From Chthoniobacterales bacterium (GTDB lineage: Bacteria; Verrucomicrobiota; Verrucomicrobiia; Chthoniobacterales; JAATET01): 48,419 nucleotides of DNA. This document shows, piece by piece, positions 8,947 to 17,548 of the stretch (positions are counted from its first letter, which is position 1; every line of letters starts with the position of its first letter). The position numbers and the translations under genes were made by a program. The notes beneath the pieces were generated by a model, which searched no databases, was not told the origin of the DNA, and was given only the letters and a program-made list of their open reading frames with translations. The stretch lies in assembly GCA_036569045.1 (NCBI GenBank), contig DATCRI010000062.1:1-48419 (forward strand), in the 5' to 3' direction.

Positions 8947-11900
8947 ATGAAATCTCCGGTCATCCTGGTGTCGGCCATTGCCGCATTCGCTTTCACGCTC
9001 GCGGCTTCCGATGGGAAGGCCGCCGAACCGACTTACCTGATGCCGACCGGACGAGGCGGCGGGCAACCCGACAACGGCATTCAGCCTTTCGATCCGAATC
9101 CGGCCGGCCCCGGTTCGCCCACGCGGCAATTCCTCACTTATGGTGCTGACGCGGATGGCAACACGATCCCGGTGAAGACCGTGCGGATTACGAACAACAC
9201 CGCAAACACCATTTATCCTGTGATTCGGGACCCCAACTCGAAGGTTCTCGCAAGCAACAAGGCAGTCGGCCTCTACGATCCCTACGATCCGCCGAATATG
9301 GAATACCGCGGCTACATCGGCTACGAGGAAGGCGGGAGCTACTATTTCGGCCTGAAGACCGGCCAGAGCATCCTCGTGCCCATTCCGCTGGTTTTCTGGA
9401 ACGGAGCGCGCATCGGAATCGGGACCGACGGGAAATACCTCGCGATCAAGGGAGGCACGCTGCCCAATCCGCTGACCTACGACGCGAACGCCTTCCGCTC
9501 CATTGCCAATGCCGCGACCAGTAACAACACGATCTCGAACGGCGTCATCATGTGGTATCGCGCCGGGAAAGCCGAAGCGCCCAACGACGACACCGAAGAT
9601 CAGCTCGCGGAGTGGACCATTCGCGACCACACCTACCTCGTCAATCCACAGATCACCGCGAGAACCAACAGCGAAATCCCGGACAACGAACTGGTCACGC
9701 TGATGAATTACGACGTCTCCAACGTGGACAATCTCTATCTGCCGGTGGCCATGGAGGCCAACGACGTGTGGGTGGTGCCGCAGGGCGCCGGCACCGGGCC
9801 GAATCCGAACCGCACAGGCTGGAAACCGGGCTCGACCCCCGATGTCTTCGGCTGGACCGGCGCCGTGAACACGATCGACTTCCTGCAATCGAAGATCCGG
9901 GTGTTCACCGCCGACAACAACCAGCTCCTCGGGCAGTATTTCGGAGGGAAGGGCTGGCCGTATTACAACATTCCCAACCCCACCAACGACCCCAAGGCGC
10001 CCCTGAAGATTCCTTCCGGCGCCAACGTCTTCGCGCAAAGCCCGCTCCGGGATGTCGAATCGAGTTACAAGGACGGCACATGGCAGACCGCGAAATACAT
10101 GCTCTCGAGCGGCGGCACGCTGCCGATCTCGGCCACCCTCGGCTGGGCCGGAGGCACGCCCGATCCCGTGGGAAGCACCACCCTGCACCTTCTCGCCGAC
10201 AACGAAATTTTCGCGTTTCTGGAGATTGGCTATCTCGTCAGCGACCCGAAGGCGGATCCCCCGCTGCCGCAGTGCATTCAGGACGGCACCACCGTCACCG
10301 GCGTCGATCGCACGGAACATACGGTCACCTTGAGCAAACCCATCCTCCAGACGACCGAGGCCCGGGCGTTCACGTTCAGCCGGCCCGTGAGCGACTACGC
10401 CTCCGAGGCCATGATCAAACTCTGGTATTCCTGGGCGCAATACTACCTCGCGCATTGGCAGGACCAGACGCCCGGCGCGCCCTCGGCCCCGGTCGCGATC
10501 AACGGAACCATCGACGCGCTGACGGCCACGCTTTCGTTCAACGAGCCGCATCCCGAGCTCGTCAAGGGCATGGCGGTCACGGGCGGCGGACTCGACAACG
10601 CGCAGACGGAGGTCGGCGTTCACCAGGGCAACGCCATCATCCTCGAAATCGCCGGCGATAAAAAATCGGTCATCCTCAGCCAGACACCGGCCACCGGCTC
10701 GACGAACGCGCCGTTCACCTTCCACCCTCCGCAAGCCCTCCTTTACACCCCCACCGCGCCGGGCGACCCCGGCTATCCGCTCATCGGCGACAAGTTCGTC
10801 TTCACCGGCGAGCCCGCATGGCACGATCCCTACACGTTCTCCCAGCAGGTCTACATGATCATGGCGTCCATGAACCAGATCGGCCAGCCGAACAACAACA
10901 ACATCTCGAAGTTCATGCAGGACATCGTCGGCGCCAACATGGGCTACATCTTCACCGACGCCGCCAAGGCAACAGTCGACGCCCAGATGGTGATCGCGAT
11001 GATCCGCGACATGATCAAGTCGGTGCTGCGCGGCGTCACCGATTTCACGAAATATCCCGACGTCGTCGATGCCCAGGGGAACCACACGGTCTGGTATCCC
11101 GACCCGGCCGAACCGCACGGCAACCAGCCATTCAATGTCTTCAACCTCGACCCGTTCGTCCGGTTCGTTCACGTCAATCTCGGATTCACGGGCTACGGAT
11201 TCTCCGTGGACGACGACACGGCTGACGTCGGTGCCGGCGGCGCCTCCCAGCTTCAGATTTCCGTCACGGAAACAGGCGGACTGAAGAACACGAATCCCTG
11301 GACCATCCAGGCGCCCTACGGCCCGATCCGAAACATCTCGCTCCTCTACTCCGGGCCCGCCAGCGCGACGAACGGCGACACGCTCTACAACGCCATCCAG
11401 AACGTCAGCAACACGACGCCGATCCGGATCACGACCCCGAGCCCGCACCGCCTCTCCGATGGCCAGAAGGTGATCATCGACCAGGTTGGCGGCGACCCCG
11501 CCGCCAATGGCACGTTCAGGATCGGCAACGTCTCCCGGTTGACGTTCGATTTGTTCGACGCTGCCACGGGCAAGATTCCGGTCGCTCCGACCGGGACCTA
11601 CACGAGCGGCGGCCGCTGGGCCTATCCGCTCCATCCTTATATCGACACGATCGGTCTCAGCATGCCCGGAAACAACCTCACCACGGTCTTCTACCGCATC
11701 ACCGGGGACGACGCGCTCGGCACCTTCCTCGGGACCTCCGTCTCCGTGAACGGCGTCGACAAGAACAAGTCCACCGGCGTCGGGTTCCGCGTCTGGCAGC
11801 TCGGTCGGCAGGATGTCGGCCGCCTCCTTCTCGACGCCGACCTCACCGACGCCAATGGCTCTCCCCTGCCCGCCGGCACCTATTCCTTCACGTTCTTCGG

Positions 11901-12204
11901 ACTCGGAGACACGATCACGCCGCCGCCGACCGCCGTCCCGACGAATGTCGGCAACACCGCCTATCTCGAAAAGCTCGGCCGCGAAGTGGTCAAGGCAAAG
12001 CAGATCGACGATCCCGAGAAACGATCCCGCGTGCTCAAGCGGCTCCGCGCCTGGATGCGAATCGTTCGGCGCGGAGTCGATCCGGATTCCCGGGAAGGCG
12101 AGCTCAAGCGCGATCTGATCAACGCCCGCACCCTCGAGGATCCCGAGCGGCGGGAAAAAGAAGTCGAGCGCATCAAGAGAAAGCTCAAGCAACTCGAGGA
12201 CTAG
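8947..12204 (+). CDS. Large secreted protein, unknown function, with FCCH-like module
   Basis: A 1085-residue protein with a signal peptide (MKSPVILVSAIAAFAF, cleavage near GKAAE). The N-terminal 350 residues are beta-rich (VRITNNTANTIYPVIRD, YGVNVDNLYLPVAMEA-like segments) and loosely recall thaumatin/GH64-like folds; this is only an impression. Residues about 440-600 hold two similar beta modules ending in FTFSRP and FTFHPP. At about residues 818-880 is a clear FCCH-type module (ITTPSPHRLSDGQKVII, then ANGTF, then TYTSGGRW), a fold found in many secreted and phage-associated proteins. The last about 85 residues change to a charged helical tail with two related segments (IDDPEKRSRVLKRLRAW and LEDPERREKEVERIKRK). 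Base use resembles the neighbours, so recent transfer is not indicated. An in-frame TTG lies at 8941. It stands alone between two unrelated genes. Confidence 0.82.
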   Translation: MKSPVILVSAIAAFAFTLAASDGKAAEPTYLMPTGRGGGQPDNGIQPFDPNPAGPGSPTRQFLTYGADADGNTIPVKTVRITNNTANTIYPVIRDPNSKVLASNKAVGLYDPYDPPNMEYRGYIGYEEGGSYYFGLKTGQSILVPIPLVFWNGARIGIGTDGKYLAIKGGTLPNPLTYDANAFRSIANAATSNNTISNGVIMWYRAGKAEAPNDDTEDQLAEWTIRDHTYLVNPQITARTNSEIPDNELVTLMNYDVSNVDNLYLPVAMEANDVWVVPQGAGTGPNPNRTGWKPGSTPDVFGWTGAVNTIDFLQSKIRVFTADNNQLLGQYFGGKGWPYYNIPNPTNDPKAPLKIPSGANVFAQSPLRDVESSYKDGTWQTAKYMLSSGGTLPISATLGWAGGTPDPVGSTTLHLLADNEIFAFLEIGYLVSDPKADPPLPQCIQDGTTVTGVDRTEHTVTLSKPILQTTEARAFTFSRPVSDYASEAMIKLWYSWAQYYLAHWQDQTPGAPSAPVAINGTIDALTATLSFNEPHPELVKGMAVTGGGLDNAQTEVGVHQGNAIILEIAGDKKSVILSQTPATGSTNAPFTFHPPQALLYTPTAPGDPGYPLIGDKFVFTGEPAWHDPYTFSQQVYMIMASMNQIGQPNNNNISKFMQDIVGANMGYIFTDAAKATVDAQMVIAMIRDMIKSVLRGVTDFTKYPDVVDAQGNHTVWYPDPAEPHGNQPFNVFNLDPFVRFVHVNLGFTGYGFSVDDDTADVGAGGASQLQISVTETGGLKNTNPWTIQAPYGPIRNISLLYSGPASATNGDTLYNAIQNVSNTTPIRITTPSPHRLSDGQKVIIDQVGGDPAANGTFRIGNVSRLTFDLFDAATGKIPVAPTGTYTSGGRWAYPLHPYIDTIGLSMPGNNLTTVFYRITGDDALGTFLGTSVSVNGVDKNKSTGVGFRVWQLGRQDVGRLLLDADLTDANGSPLPAGTYSFTFFGLGDTITPPPTAVPTNVGNTAYLEKLGREVVKAKQIDDPEKRSRVLKRLRAWMRIVRRGVDPDSREGELKRDLINARTLEDPERREKEVERIKRKLKQLED

Positions 12205-12364
12205 GACGTCACTCCCCTATCCGTCGGAACACGAGGGACCGTCTTGATTGCAGGAACGCCAGCGCCACGCATGGGTGATAATCGCAGAAACGAATTTGCG
12301 GTCGCCAGACTCGACCAAGGTTCCCCGATTGCAGCTTCGTCGACCTTCGCTACACTTCCCACCC

Positions 12365-14203
12365 ATGATGTTTCGCTCCGCCGCTGTTGCTGATGCTCCG
12401 CCCGCCACCAGGAAGACTCCGCTCCGCGCGGAGGTTGCGCTCGAAGATACGTGGGACCTGACGCCCCTCTTCGCGAACGATGCGGCGTGGGAGGCAGACT
12501 TCGCGGCGCTGGGCTCGGATTACCGGAAGATCGCTGATTTCCGCGGTCGCATCGCCGATGGCGCGAGCGTGCTGGCCGAGGCGCTGGAATTCGAGAAGAC
12601 GATCGATCTGCGCGTCGAGACGCTGAACCAGTTCGTCGCGCTGCGGACGACGGAGGACAGCGCGAACTCCGAGGCGCTGGCGCGCGAAGCCCGCTTCCAG
12701 GCGCTCTGCGTGCACATCGGCGAGGCGTTTTCGTTCCTCGGGCCGGAAATCCAGGCGCTCGATGACGCGACGTTCGGGGCCTTTCTTGCGGACCCTGCCC
12801 TCGCGGATTGGACGACGCCGCTCAAGAAACTGCGCCGACTGAAGGCGCACACGCTCTCGGCCGCGGAGGAACGACTGATGGCGCTCGGCTCGAATGCGAT
12901 GTCGGGCCACCAGGAGACGTTCTCGCAACTGACGAACGTGGACATGAAGTTCGGCGTCGTGCGCGATGGCAAGGGCCGCGACGTCGAGCTCACGCAGAGT
13001 TCGTTCTCGTCGCTGCTCGTCCAGCGCGACCCGGCCGTGCGCAAGGAGGCCTTCACGAAATTCTATACCGAGTTCGACGACCACAAGTTCACCCTCGCCT
13101 CGACACTGGCCAGCTCGGTGCGGGCGGACGTGTTCAGCGCGCGCGCGCGGAATTATCCCTCGGCGCGCGAGGCGGCGCTCTTCCGCGACGACGTGCCGGT
13201 GAGCGTTTACGACGCGCTCATTGCGTCCGTTCGCAAGAATCTGCCCGCGCTGCATCGCTACTACGACCTGCGCAAACGCCTGCTCGGGCTCGACGAGATT
13301 CACCACTACGACACGTATGTGCCAATCGTCGACGGCGTGGAGACGCATTACACGTGGAACGAGGCGGTCGACATGGTCATCGAGTCGCTCGCGCCGCTCG
13401 GCGCCGAATACACGACCGCGCTGCGCCACGGCCTGCTCGAAGGCCGGTGGGCGGATCGTTACGAGAACAAGGGCAAGCGCTCCGGCGCCTTCAGCTACGG
13501 CACCTACACCTCCCCGCCCTACATCATGATGAACTACAAGGCGGACGTTTTCTCGGACGTCTTCACGCTCGCGCATGAGGCCGGTCACTCGATGCACACG
13601 TGGCACTGCCAGAAAGCGCAGCTCTACCAGAACTACCACTACCCGATCTTCCTCGCCGAGGTAGCGTCGACCTTCAACGAGGAGCTCCTCCTCCACAACC
13701 TGCTCGAGAAGACGACGGACCTGAAGATGCGCGCGTATCTGATCAGCCGGCAGATCGATGACTTCCGCGGCACGCTCTTCCGGCAGACGATGTTCGCCGA
13801 GTTCGAGAAGCTCGCGCACGCGGCCGAGGAGGCCGGCGAGGCGCTCACCCTCGACACAATGCGCACGATCTACCGCGGGTTGCTCGATGCCTATTTCGGG
13901 CCGGACTTCGCGATCGACGAATGCCTCGAGCTCGAGTGCCTGCGCATCCCGCATTTCTACAACGCGTTCTACGTCTACAAATACGCGACCGGCCTCAGCG
14001 CCGCCGTCGCGCTGAGCGAGCAGGTGTTGAAAACCGGCGACGCGACGCGCTACCTCGGCTTCCTCAAGTCGGGCGGCTCGAAATTCCCGATCGACACGCT
14101 CGTCGAGGCGGGCGTGGACATGCGCCAGCCTTCGGCCGTCGACGCCGCGCTCGGCATCTTCGCGCAGCGCGTGGAGGAGCTCGAGGGGCTGCTCGTCGGC
14201 TGA
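12365..14203 (+). CDS. M3 family oligoendopeptidase (PepF-like)
   Basis: A 612-residue zinc metallopeptidase of family M3 that degrades short peptides in the cytosol. The active site HEAGHSMHTW lies near residues 404-413 (HEXXH plus downstream Glu in FLAEVASTFNEELL, about 430-443). The N-terminal helical segment WDLTPLFANDAAWEADF and the C-terminal FYVYKYATGLSAAVALSEQ are standard for PepF/oligoendopeptidase F. Start is ATG 12365 or the adjacent ATG 12368; both give the usual length of about 600. No signal peptide is seen. The 160 bases before it hold no gene and no clear promoter. The genes next to it give no pathway link. Confidence 0.94.
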   Translation: MMFRSAAVADAPPATRKTPLRAEVALEDTWDLTPLFANDAAWEADFAALGSDYRKIADFRGRIADGASVLAEALEFEKTIDLRVETLNQFVALRTTEDSANSEALAREARFQALCVHIGEAFSFLGPEIQALDDATFGAFLADPALADWTTPLKKLRRLKAHTLSAAEERLMALGSNAMSGHQETFSQLTNVDMKFGVVRDGKGRDVELTQSSFSSLLVQRDPAVRKEAFTKFYTEFDDHKFTLASTLASSVRADVFSARARNYPSAREAALFRDDVPVSVYDALIASVRKNLPALHRYYDLRKRLLGLDEIHHYDTYVPIVDGVETHYTWNEAVDMVIESLAPLGAEYTTALRHGLLEGRWADRYENKGKRSGAFSYGTYTSPPYIMMNYKADVFSDVFTLAHEAGHSMHTWHCQKAQLYQNYHYPIFLAEVASTFNEELLLHNLLEKTTDLKMRAYLISRQIDDFRGTLFRQTMFAEFEKLAHAAEEAGEALTLDTMRTIYRGLLDAYFGPDFAIDECLELECLRIPHFYNAFYVYKYATGLSAAVALSEQVLKTGDATRYLGFLKSGGSKFPIDTLVEAGVDMRQPSAVDAALGIFAQRVEELEGLLVG

Positions 14204-14327
14204 GAAAGTCCCCGCGACCTCCTGGCGGACCGCCCCCCGTCAGTAGAACCACCTCGCGCTTCGCGTCGGCTCGCGCCGACGTCACCACGTCGGGTGACCT
14301 CAGGCGGCCTTTCGAGCCGCGACCCGG

Positions 14328-14909
14328 CTAATTTTTCCCGGCAGCCGGAGCGTCTTTCTTGTCAGCGACTGCAGGCTGGGCGGCGTCGAGCGCCTTCTTC
14401 GCCGTGGCAAGATCGGACTGGGCTGCCCGCACCTTCTCCATCTTGTCGAAGACGGCCTGTTGCTCCGGCGTGAGGAGCGGGCGCAGTTCCTTGCGGGTCT
14501 CGTCGAGCACTGCCTTGATCTTCGCGCCTTCCTCCTTGCGGATGGCCTCGATCTTTGGCCGGGCCGCTTCCATGAGTTCCTTCGCCTTCGCTTTCTGCTC
14601 GTCCGTCAGCTTGAGCGCGTCCGCCATCGGGTGATCGCCGCACCGCTCGCCGCCAGGACCGCCCATGCCTCGAAAGCCCTTCGGTCCCATGGGCCCGCCG
14701 CGATGCATGCCCTTGTTTCTCCAATCCTTCCCGTCGGGCACCATCCCGCCTTTGTCGTCCCGATGATGCTTCCAACCGCGTTCCTTTCCAGGCGGCGTCT
14801 GCTGGTCGGCCTGGGCGGCGGCCGGCTCGGTATTCGTCGCAGCGGGGTCAGCCGCGTGGAGTGCGGCGACGGAGAGCGTCGCCAGCGCGATGAGAAACAG
14901 CTTCTTCAT
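14328..14909 (-). CDS. Periplasmic LTXXQ-motif (Spy/CpxP-like) protein
   Basis: A 193-residue exported protein with a signal peptide (MKKLFLIALATLSVAALHA). Residues 40-95 are rich in Gly, Lys, His and Met (repeats of GPMGPKGFRGMGGPGG type), which could bind metal or be disordered. The C-terminal half is helical with two LTXXQ motifs, LTDEQ at 101-105 and LTPEQ at 146-150, the hallmark of the Spy/CpxP family of periplasmic chaperone or stress sensors. The ATG at 14909 is chosen because it begins the signal peptide. It is the last gene of a four-gene minus-strand cluster containing an ECF sigma factor, consistent with an envelope-stress regulon. Confidence 0.82.
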   Translation of the reverse strand: MKKLFLIALATLSVAALHAADPAATNTEPAAAQADQQTPPGKERGWKHHRDDKGGMVPDGKDWRNKGMHRGGPMGPKGFRGMGGPGGERCGDHPMADALKLTDEQKAKAKELMEAARPKIEAIRKEEGAKIKAVLDETRKELRPLLTPEQQAVFDKMEKVRAAQSDLATAKKALDAAQPAVADKKDAPAAGKN

Positions 14910-14971
14910 GCAGGAAGCAACCCGGCATCCCGCAGGAAGTTGCAAGCGGCGCGCAGCGTGTCCCTGGCGGC

Positions 14972-15460
14972 TCAATAAAAGATCAGACGCGCCCGCTCAG
15001 TCCCCGCATCGATGAGCGCCGCGCGCCGCCCGGGAAAGGCCGCGAGTAACTGCCGATCGTCGAGGAAGTTCAGCACCGGCATTGCCAGCCGCGTCTCGGT
15101 GATGCGGATGTCCAGCGGTCGCGTATCGAGGAACGTGAGGCCGGCGAACGAGCTGCCCACGGGCGCAAAAAGCTCGCCTTGAGTGGTGACGATCTCGCTC
15201 GCCGGCAGCGGCTGGGATCGCACTACGGCGAAGCCCGTCGGCTCGGAAGACTTCGCACCCTCCCCTCGCAGAGCCGGCCGATCGAGCCGCAGAAACAACG
15301 CCACCGCCGCAACCACCAGCGCCCCCGCGACCAGCATCCGCCGCCGCGCGCGGGCTCGCCGTCGTGACCGCGAGAGACGGAGGACCTGCCGCCGCGTGGT
15401 CTCGCGCAGGCCGGCGTCGCGAGACAGCACATCGTCGAGGAGAGCGGGATCAATCTTCAT
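14972..15460 (-). CDS. Small membrane protein, possible anti-sigma factor
   Basis: A 162-residue protein with an Arg-rich cytosolic N-terminus (DVLSRDAGLRETTRRQVLRL, then SRRRARARRR), one transmembrane helix (MLVAGALVVAAVALFLRL, about residues 42-59) and an outer domain of about 100 residues with no recognised fold. Its start overlaps the end of the ECF sigma gene by 11 bases, so the two are translationally coupled. That topology and position are those of a membrane anti-sigma factor, but no zinc-binding anti-sigma signature is present, so the role is inferred from context. Confidence 0.7.
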   Translation of the reverse strand: MKIDPALLDDVLSRDAGLRETTRRQVLRLSRSRRRARARRRMLVAGALVVAAVALFLRLDRPALRGEGAKSSEPTGFAVVRSQPLPASEIVTTQGELFAPVGSSFAGLTFLDTRPLDIRITETRLAMPVLNFLDDRQLLAAFPGRRAALIDAGTERARLIFY

Positions 15461-16073
15461 GGCGCAAGCGGTGGCGGAGTTGTTCCTTCAGCCGGCCGCG
15501 CAGGCGCGCGAGCCGGGATTCCAAGGCCTTCACGGAGCATCCGGCCCGCGCGGCGAGCGCGGCCGTGGATTCCCCCTCGTCGTATTTTGCGGCAAGCAGC
15601 GCCCGATCCTCCGGCGGCAGCCCCTCGAGGCATTCGGCGAGCAATGCGGCCAGCGCATCCTCACGAGGTGGAGCGACCGGCCCGCGGAACCAGCCGGCGT
15701 AGCACTCCATCAACGCCGTGTAGCGCGAGCGCCCGCGCGCCCCGTCCACCGCGCAGCTCCGCGCCACCACCGCCAGCCAGCCCCACAGCGCCTCCTCGCG
15801 ATCGAACCGCCGCACATGCCGGGCAATCCGCACAAACGCCGCCTGCAACGCCTCGCCCGCCGCCTGCTCGTCCCCCCGGCAAAGCACGAAAAGATACCGC
15901 CGCAACCGCTCGAAATACCGCGCATGAAACTCCTCCCAAGCCGCCTCCTCCCCCGCCACGAGCCGCCGTGTGAGCGCGGCGACAGCGGCGTCTTCGTCGG
16001 ACGCATCCACACACCCGGTGACCGTGCCATCGGCTCTCAAATCCTCGACGAGTGGACTAACGGCTACATGCAT
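15450..16073 (-). CDS. ECF-type RNA polymerase sigma factor
   Basis: A 207-residue sigma-70 family protein. Region 2 is visible at about residues 35-100 (EFHARYFERLRRYLFVLCRG, AGEALQAAFVRIARHV, ALWGWLAVVARSCAVDGAR), and region 4 at about 150-200 (LEGLPPEDRALLAAKYDEGESTAALAARAGCSVKALESRLARLRGRL read in pieces) has the helix-turn-helix. It starts three bases after the stop of the STN-like gene and overlaps the membrane-protein gene downstream, so it sits in the middle of a tight cluster. Probable role: drives an envelope or surface regulon. Autoregulation is likely but not shown. Confidence 0.88.
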   Translation of the reverse strand: MHVAVSPLVEDLRADGTVTGCVDASDEDAAVAALTRRLVAGEEAAWEEFHARYFERLRRYLFVLCRGDEQAAGEALQAAFVRIARHVRRFDREEALWGWLAVVARSCAVDGARGRSRYTALMECYAGWFRGPVAPPREDALAALLAECLEGLPPEDRALLAAKYDEGESTAALAARAGCSVKALESRLARLRGRLKEQLRHRLRHED

Positions 16074-16076
16074 CGA

Positions 16077-17042
16077 TTAGAACCCGGGTGCGGGCCTCAC
16101 CTTGGACGCTCCGGTGTAAACGCCCGAGGGGTTTTCGATCGCCTCGTTGGCCTTTTGCTGCGCGGCAAGATCGCGAATCTTTTCACTCAATGCGCGGGCC
16201 TTCTCCTGCCAGTCCCCGATTTTCTTCGCCAGCACCTCATCCAATTCCGCCTGGAGTTTCACGATCTTCTCGACGGTCGGCCCGCGATCCCGCCGGAGTT
16301 GCGCAAGCACCTCGGGAATCTGCTTCACGCTCGCCTCCGGCCCGACCGCGATGAGCAGGCTCGTCTCCTTGTGAAAGCTCAACTGCGGCATCGGCTCGAC
16401 CTTTGCCATCTTCCAACCGGTCTGGACGGCCGTCGTGATGTCCTCGATGGAATAGTTCTCCAGATACGGCGCGAGCTGGAAGTAACGAGTGATCGCCGGC
16501 GTATCAGCCAATTCGCTTTGGAGACGGAGCATGTCATCCTGCGGGCCACTGGACTTTACCCACCACACGGTGTCATCCCCGAGCGGCCCGCCTCCAGATT
16601 GAAAAGTCAGACTTACTTCCGCGCGCTCTACTCTCTTTTCTCCCTCCCCGGTTCTATGAATCCAAGCCTCCGTCTTTTGGGAGATCGCCGCCACCGCTTG
16701 AAACAGCTCCGGAACGGTGACGTTGTCCAACTTCAAAGGCATGATCCTCCGATCTCCATCCTTCGGAGGAACGATCAAGTTGAGATGCTTGCCCGTTGCC
16801 TTGCTGATCGCTGCGGCCAGCTCCGCGGGCGTGCCGCCGGGGAAATCGAGGTCGAAGCGCGTGAGCTTGCTTTCGTCGGCGGGGGCGGGCGTCGAGGATG
16901 ATCCCGGCATCGGCGGGGCGGCATTCGGCGCCTCGATCGTCCGCACGATCCGACGCGGCGGCGCTCCAGAATCCTCCGCCCCGGCGGGACCGGCGATGAA
17001 GAGCAGGCATAGGGCAATGGGCAGCGGAAACAGGATTTTCAT
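16077..17042 (-). CDS. Periplasmic protein with secretin/TonB-like short N-terminal (STN-like) domain
   Basis: A 321-residue exported protein with a clear signal peptide (MKILFPLPIALCLLFIAGPAGA). Residues about 62-115 (FDLDFPGGTPAELAAAISKA, then HLNLIVPP, then MPLKLDNVTVPELFQAVAAI) match the pattern of STN/secretin N-domains: a beta-alpha-beta unit that occurs in secretins and TonB-linked signalling receptors. After a middle domain comes a long C-terminal helix (about 240-300, KIVKLQAELDEVLAKKIGDW) with coiled-coil character. No outer-membrane barrel follows. It is first in the cluster with an ECF sigma gene starting three bases downstream, suggesting a sensory or assembly role at the envelope. 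Confidence 0.7.
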   Translation of the reverse strand: MKILFPLPIALCLLFIAGPAGAEDSGAPPRRIVRTIEAPNAAPPMPGSSSTPAPADESKLTRFDLDFPGGTPAELAAAISKATGKHLNLIVPPKDGDRRIMPLKLDNVTVPELFQAVAAISQKTEAWIHRTGEGEKRVERAEVSLTFQSGGGPLGDDTVWWVKSSGPQDDMLRLQSELADTPAITRYFQLAPYLENYSIEDITTAVQTGWKMAKVEPMPQLSFHKETSLLIAVGPEASVKQIPEVLAQLRRDRGPTVEKIVKLQAELDEVLAKKIGDWQEKARALSEKIRDLAAQQKANEAIENPSGVYTGASKVRPAPGF

Positions 17043-17548
17043 GGGGTGGGCTGAGGGAAATCTCTCGCCTCATCTCCATACACGCCCGTCGCCGCGAAAA
17101 CCCTCGGATTTTTTTCGTCTGCCCCGACCGTCTACCTCGCCGTCAGCGCGAAACTTCGGTTTTGCCGCCACCGGGAGTTCCCGGTGCCTTCCGAACTTCG
17201 GTTTCGCACCGCCCTCGCCGTCGCTGGGGCCTCCAGACTTTCCCCGGAAGCGACGTCGCCGTCCCGGAGCCCTCCAGATCGAAGTCTGACCCCGACCGGG
17301 AGCTCCCGGTTGCCTCCAAACTCGAGTTTCCCTCCATCCGGGAGCTCCCGGTGGCCTTCGGACTCTTGTTTGGCCCCGCCGGCGGACTCTCGGTCGGCCC
17401 GCAGGAAAAAATCCACCATAATTCCTTGTCGATAACTGGGATAAAAGAGCGATCTTTAATTGACCGCCGCCCCGAATGATGGCATGAGGGCACGGAATCG
17501 TTCGGACCCAATCTGAACGCCAACCAACCACCAAAGAAAGGGAATCTT
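17043..17548. other. Divergent intergenic region, 506 bases
   Basis: This stretch separates the minus-strand STN/sigma cluster from the plus-strand gene at 17549. Positions 17109-17401 are filled by the 42-bp repeat array described separately. From 17403 the composition becomes AT-richer (for example TTGTCGATAACTGGGATAAA at 17427-17446), so the promoter of the plus-strand gene probably lies there, although no convincing -35/-10 pair stands out. I see no RNA gene and no conserved protein in it. Confidence 0.6.
17109..17401. repeat. Imperfect 42-bp tandem repeat array with palindromic cores
   Basis: Six clear units start at 17151, 17193, 17235, 17276, 17318 and 17360; all are 42 bases except the third, which is 41. 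The 42 bases from 17109 may be a diverged seventh. Units share an AAACT(T/C)CGGTTT-like start, a GC-rich middle and a GGTGCCTTCC-like end. In three units the middle is a near-perfect palindrome: CCGGGAGTTCCCGG at 17171, CCGGGAGCTCCCGG at 17296 and again at 17338. The unit length equals 14 codons, and minus-strand reading gives a 14-residue periodic peptide (recurring RELPV), but the 41-base unit breaks that frame. No spacer/repeat alternation as in CRISPR is present. Confidence 0.85.

Noticed and set aside
8893-12192. Long open frame of about 1100 codons on the minus strand
   Set aside because: It mirrors the large secreted protein on the plus strand, is extremely rich in Val, Asp, Arg and Gly without domain order, and has no signal or motif. 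High GC codon use makes such antisense frames common.
14265-14282. CGTCGGC-TCGC-GCCGACG hairpin between pepF and the LTXXQ gene as a terminator
   Set aside because: The stem is good but there is no T-run on either strand directly after it, so intrinsic termination is not supported.
17151-17401. CRISPR-like array
   Set aside because: Units are contiguous and all parts vary gradually; there is no constant repeat alternating with unique spacers, and no cas gene is near.
17070-17534. Repeat-protein gene on the minus strand of the repeat array
   Set aside because: The 14-residue periodicity is visible, but the 41-base unit shifts the frame and all three frames remain open because of base composition. 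Kept as a finding, not called as a gene.
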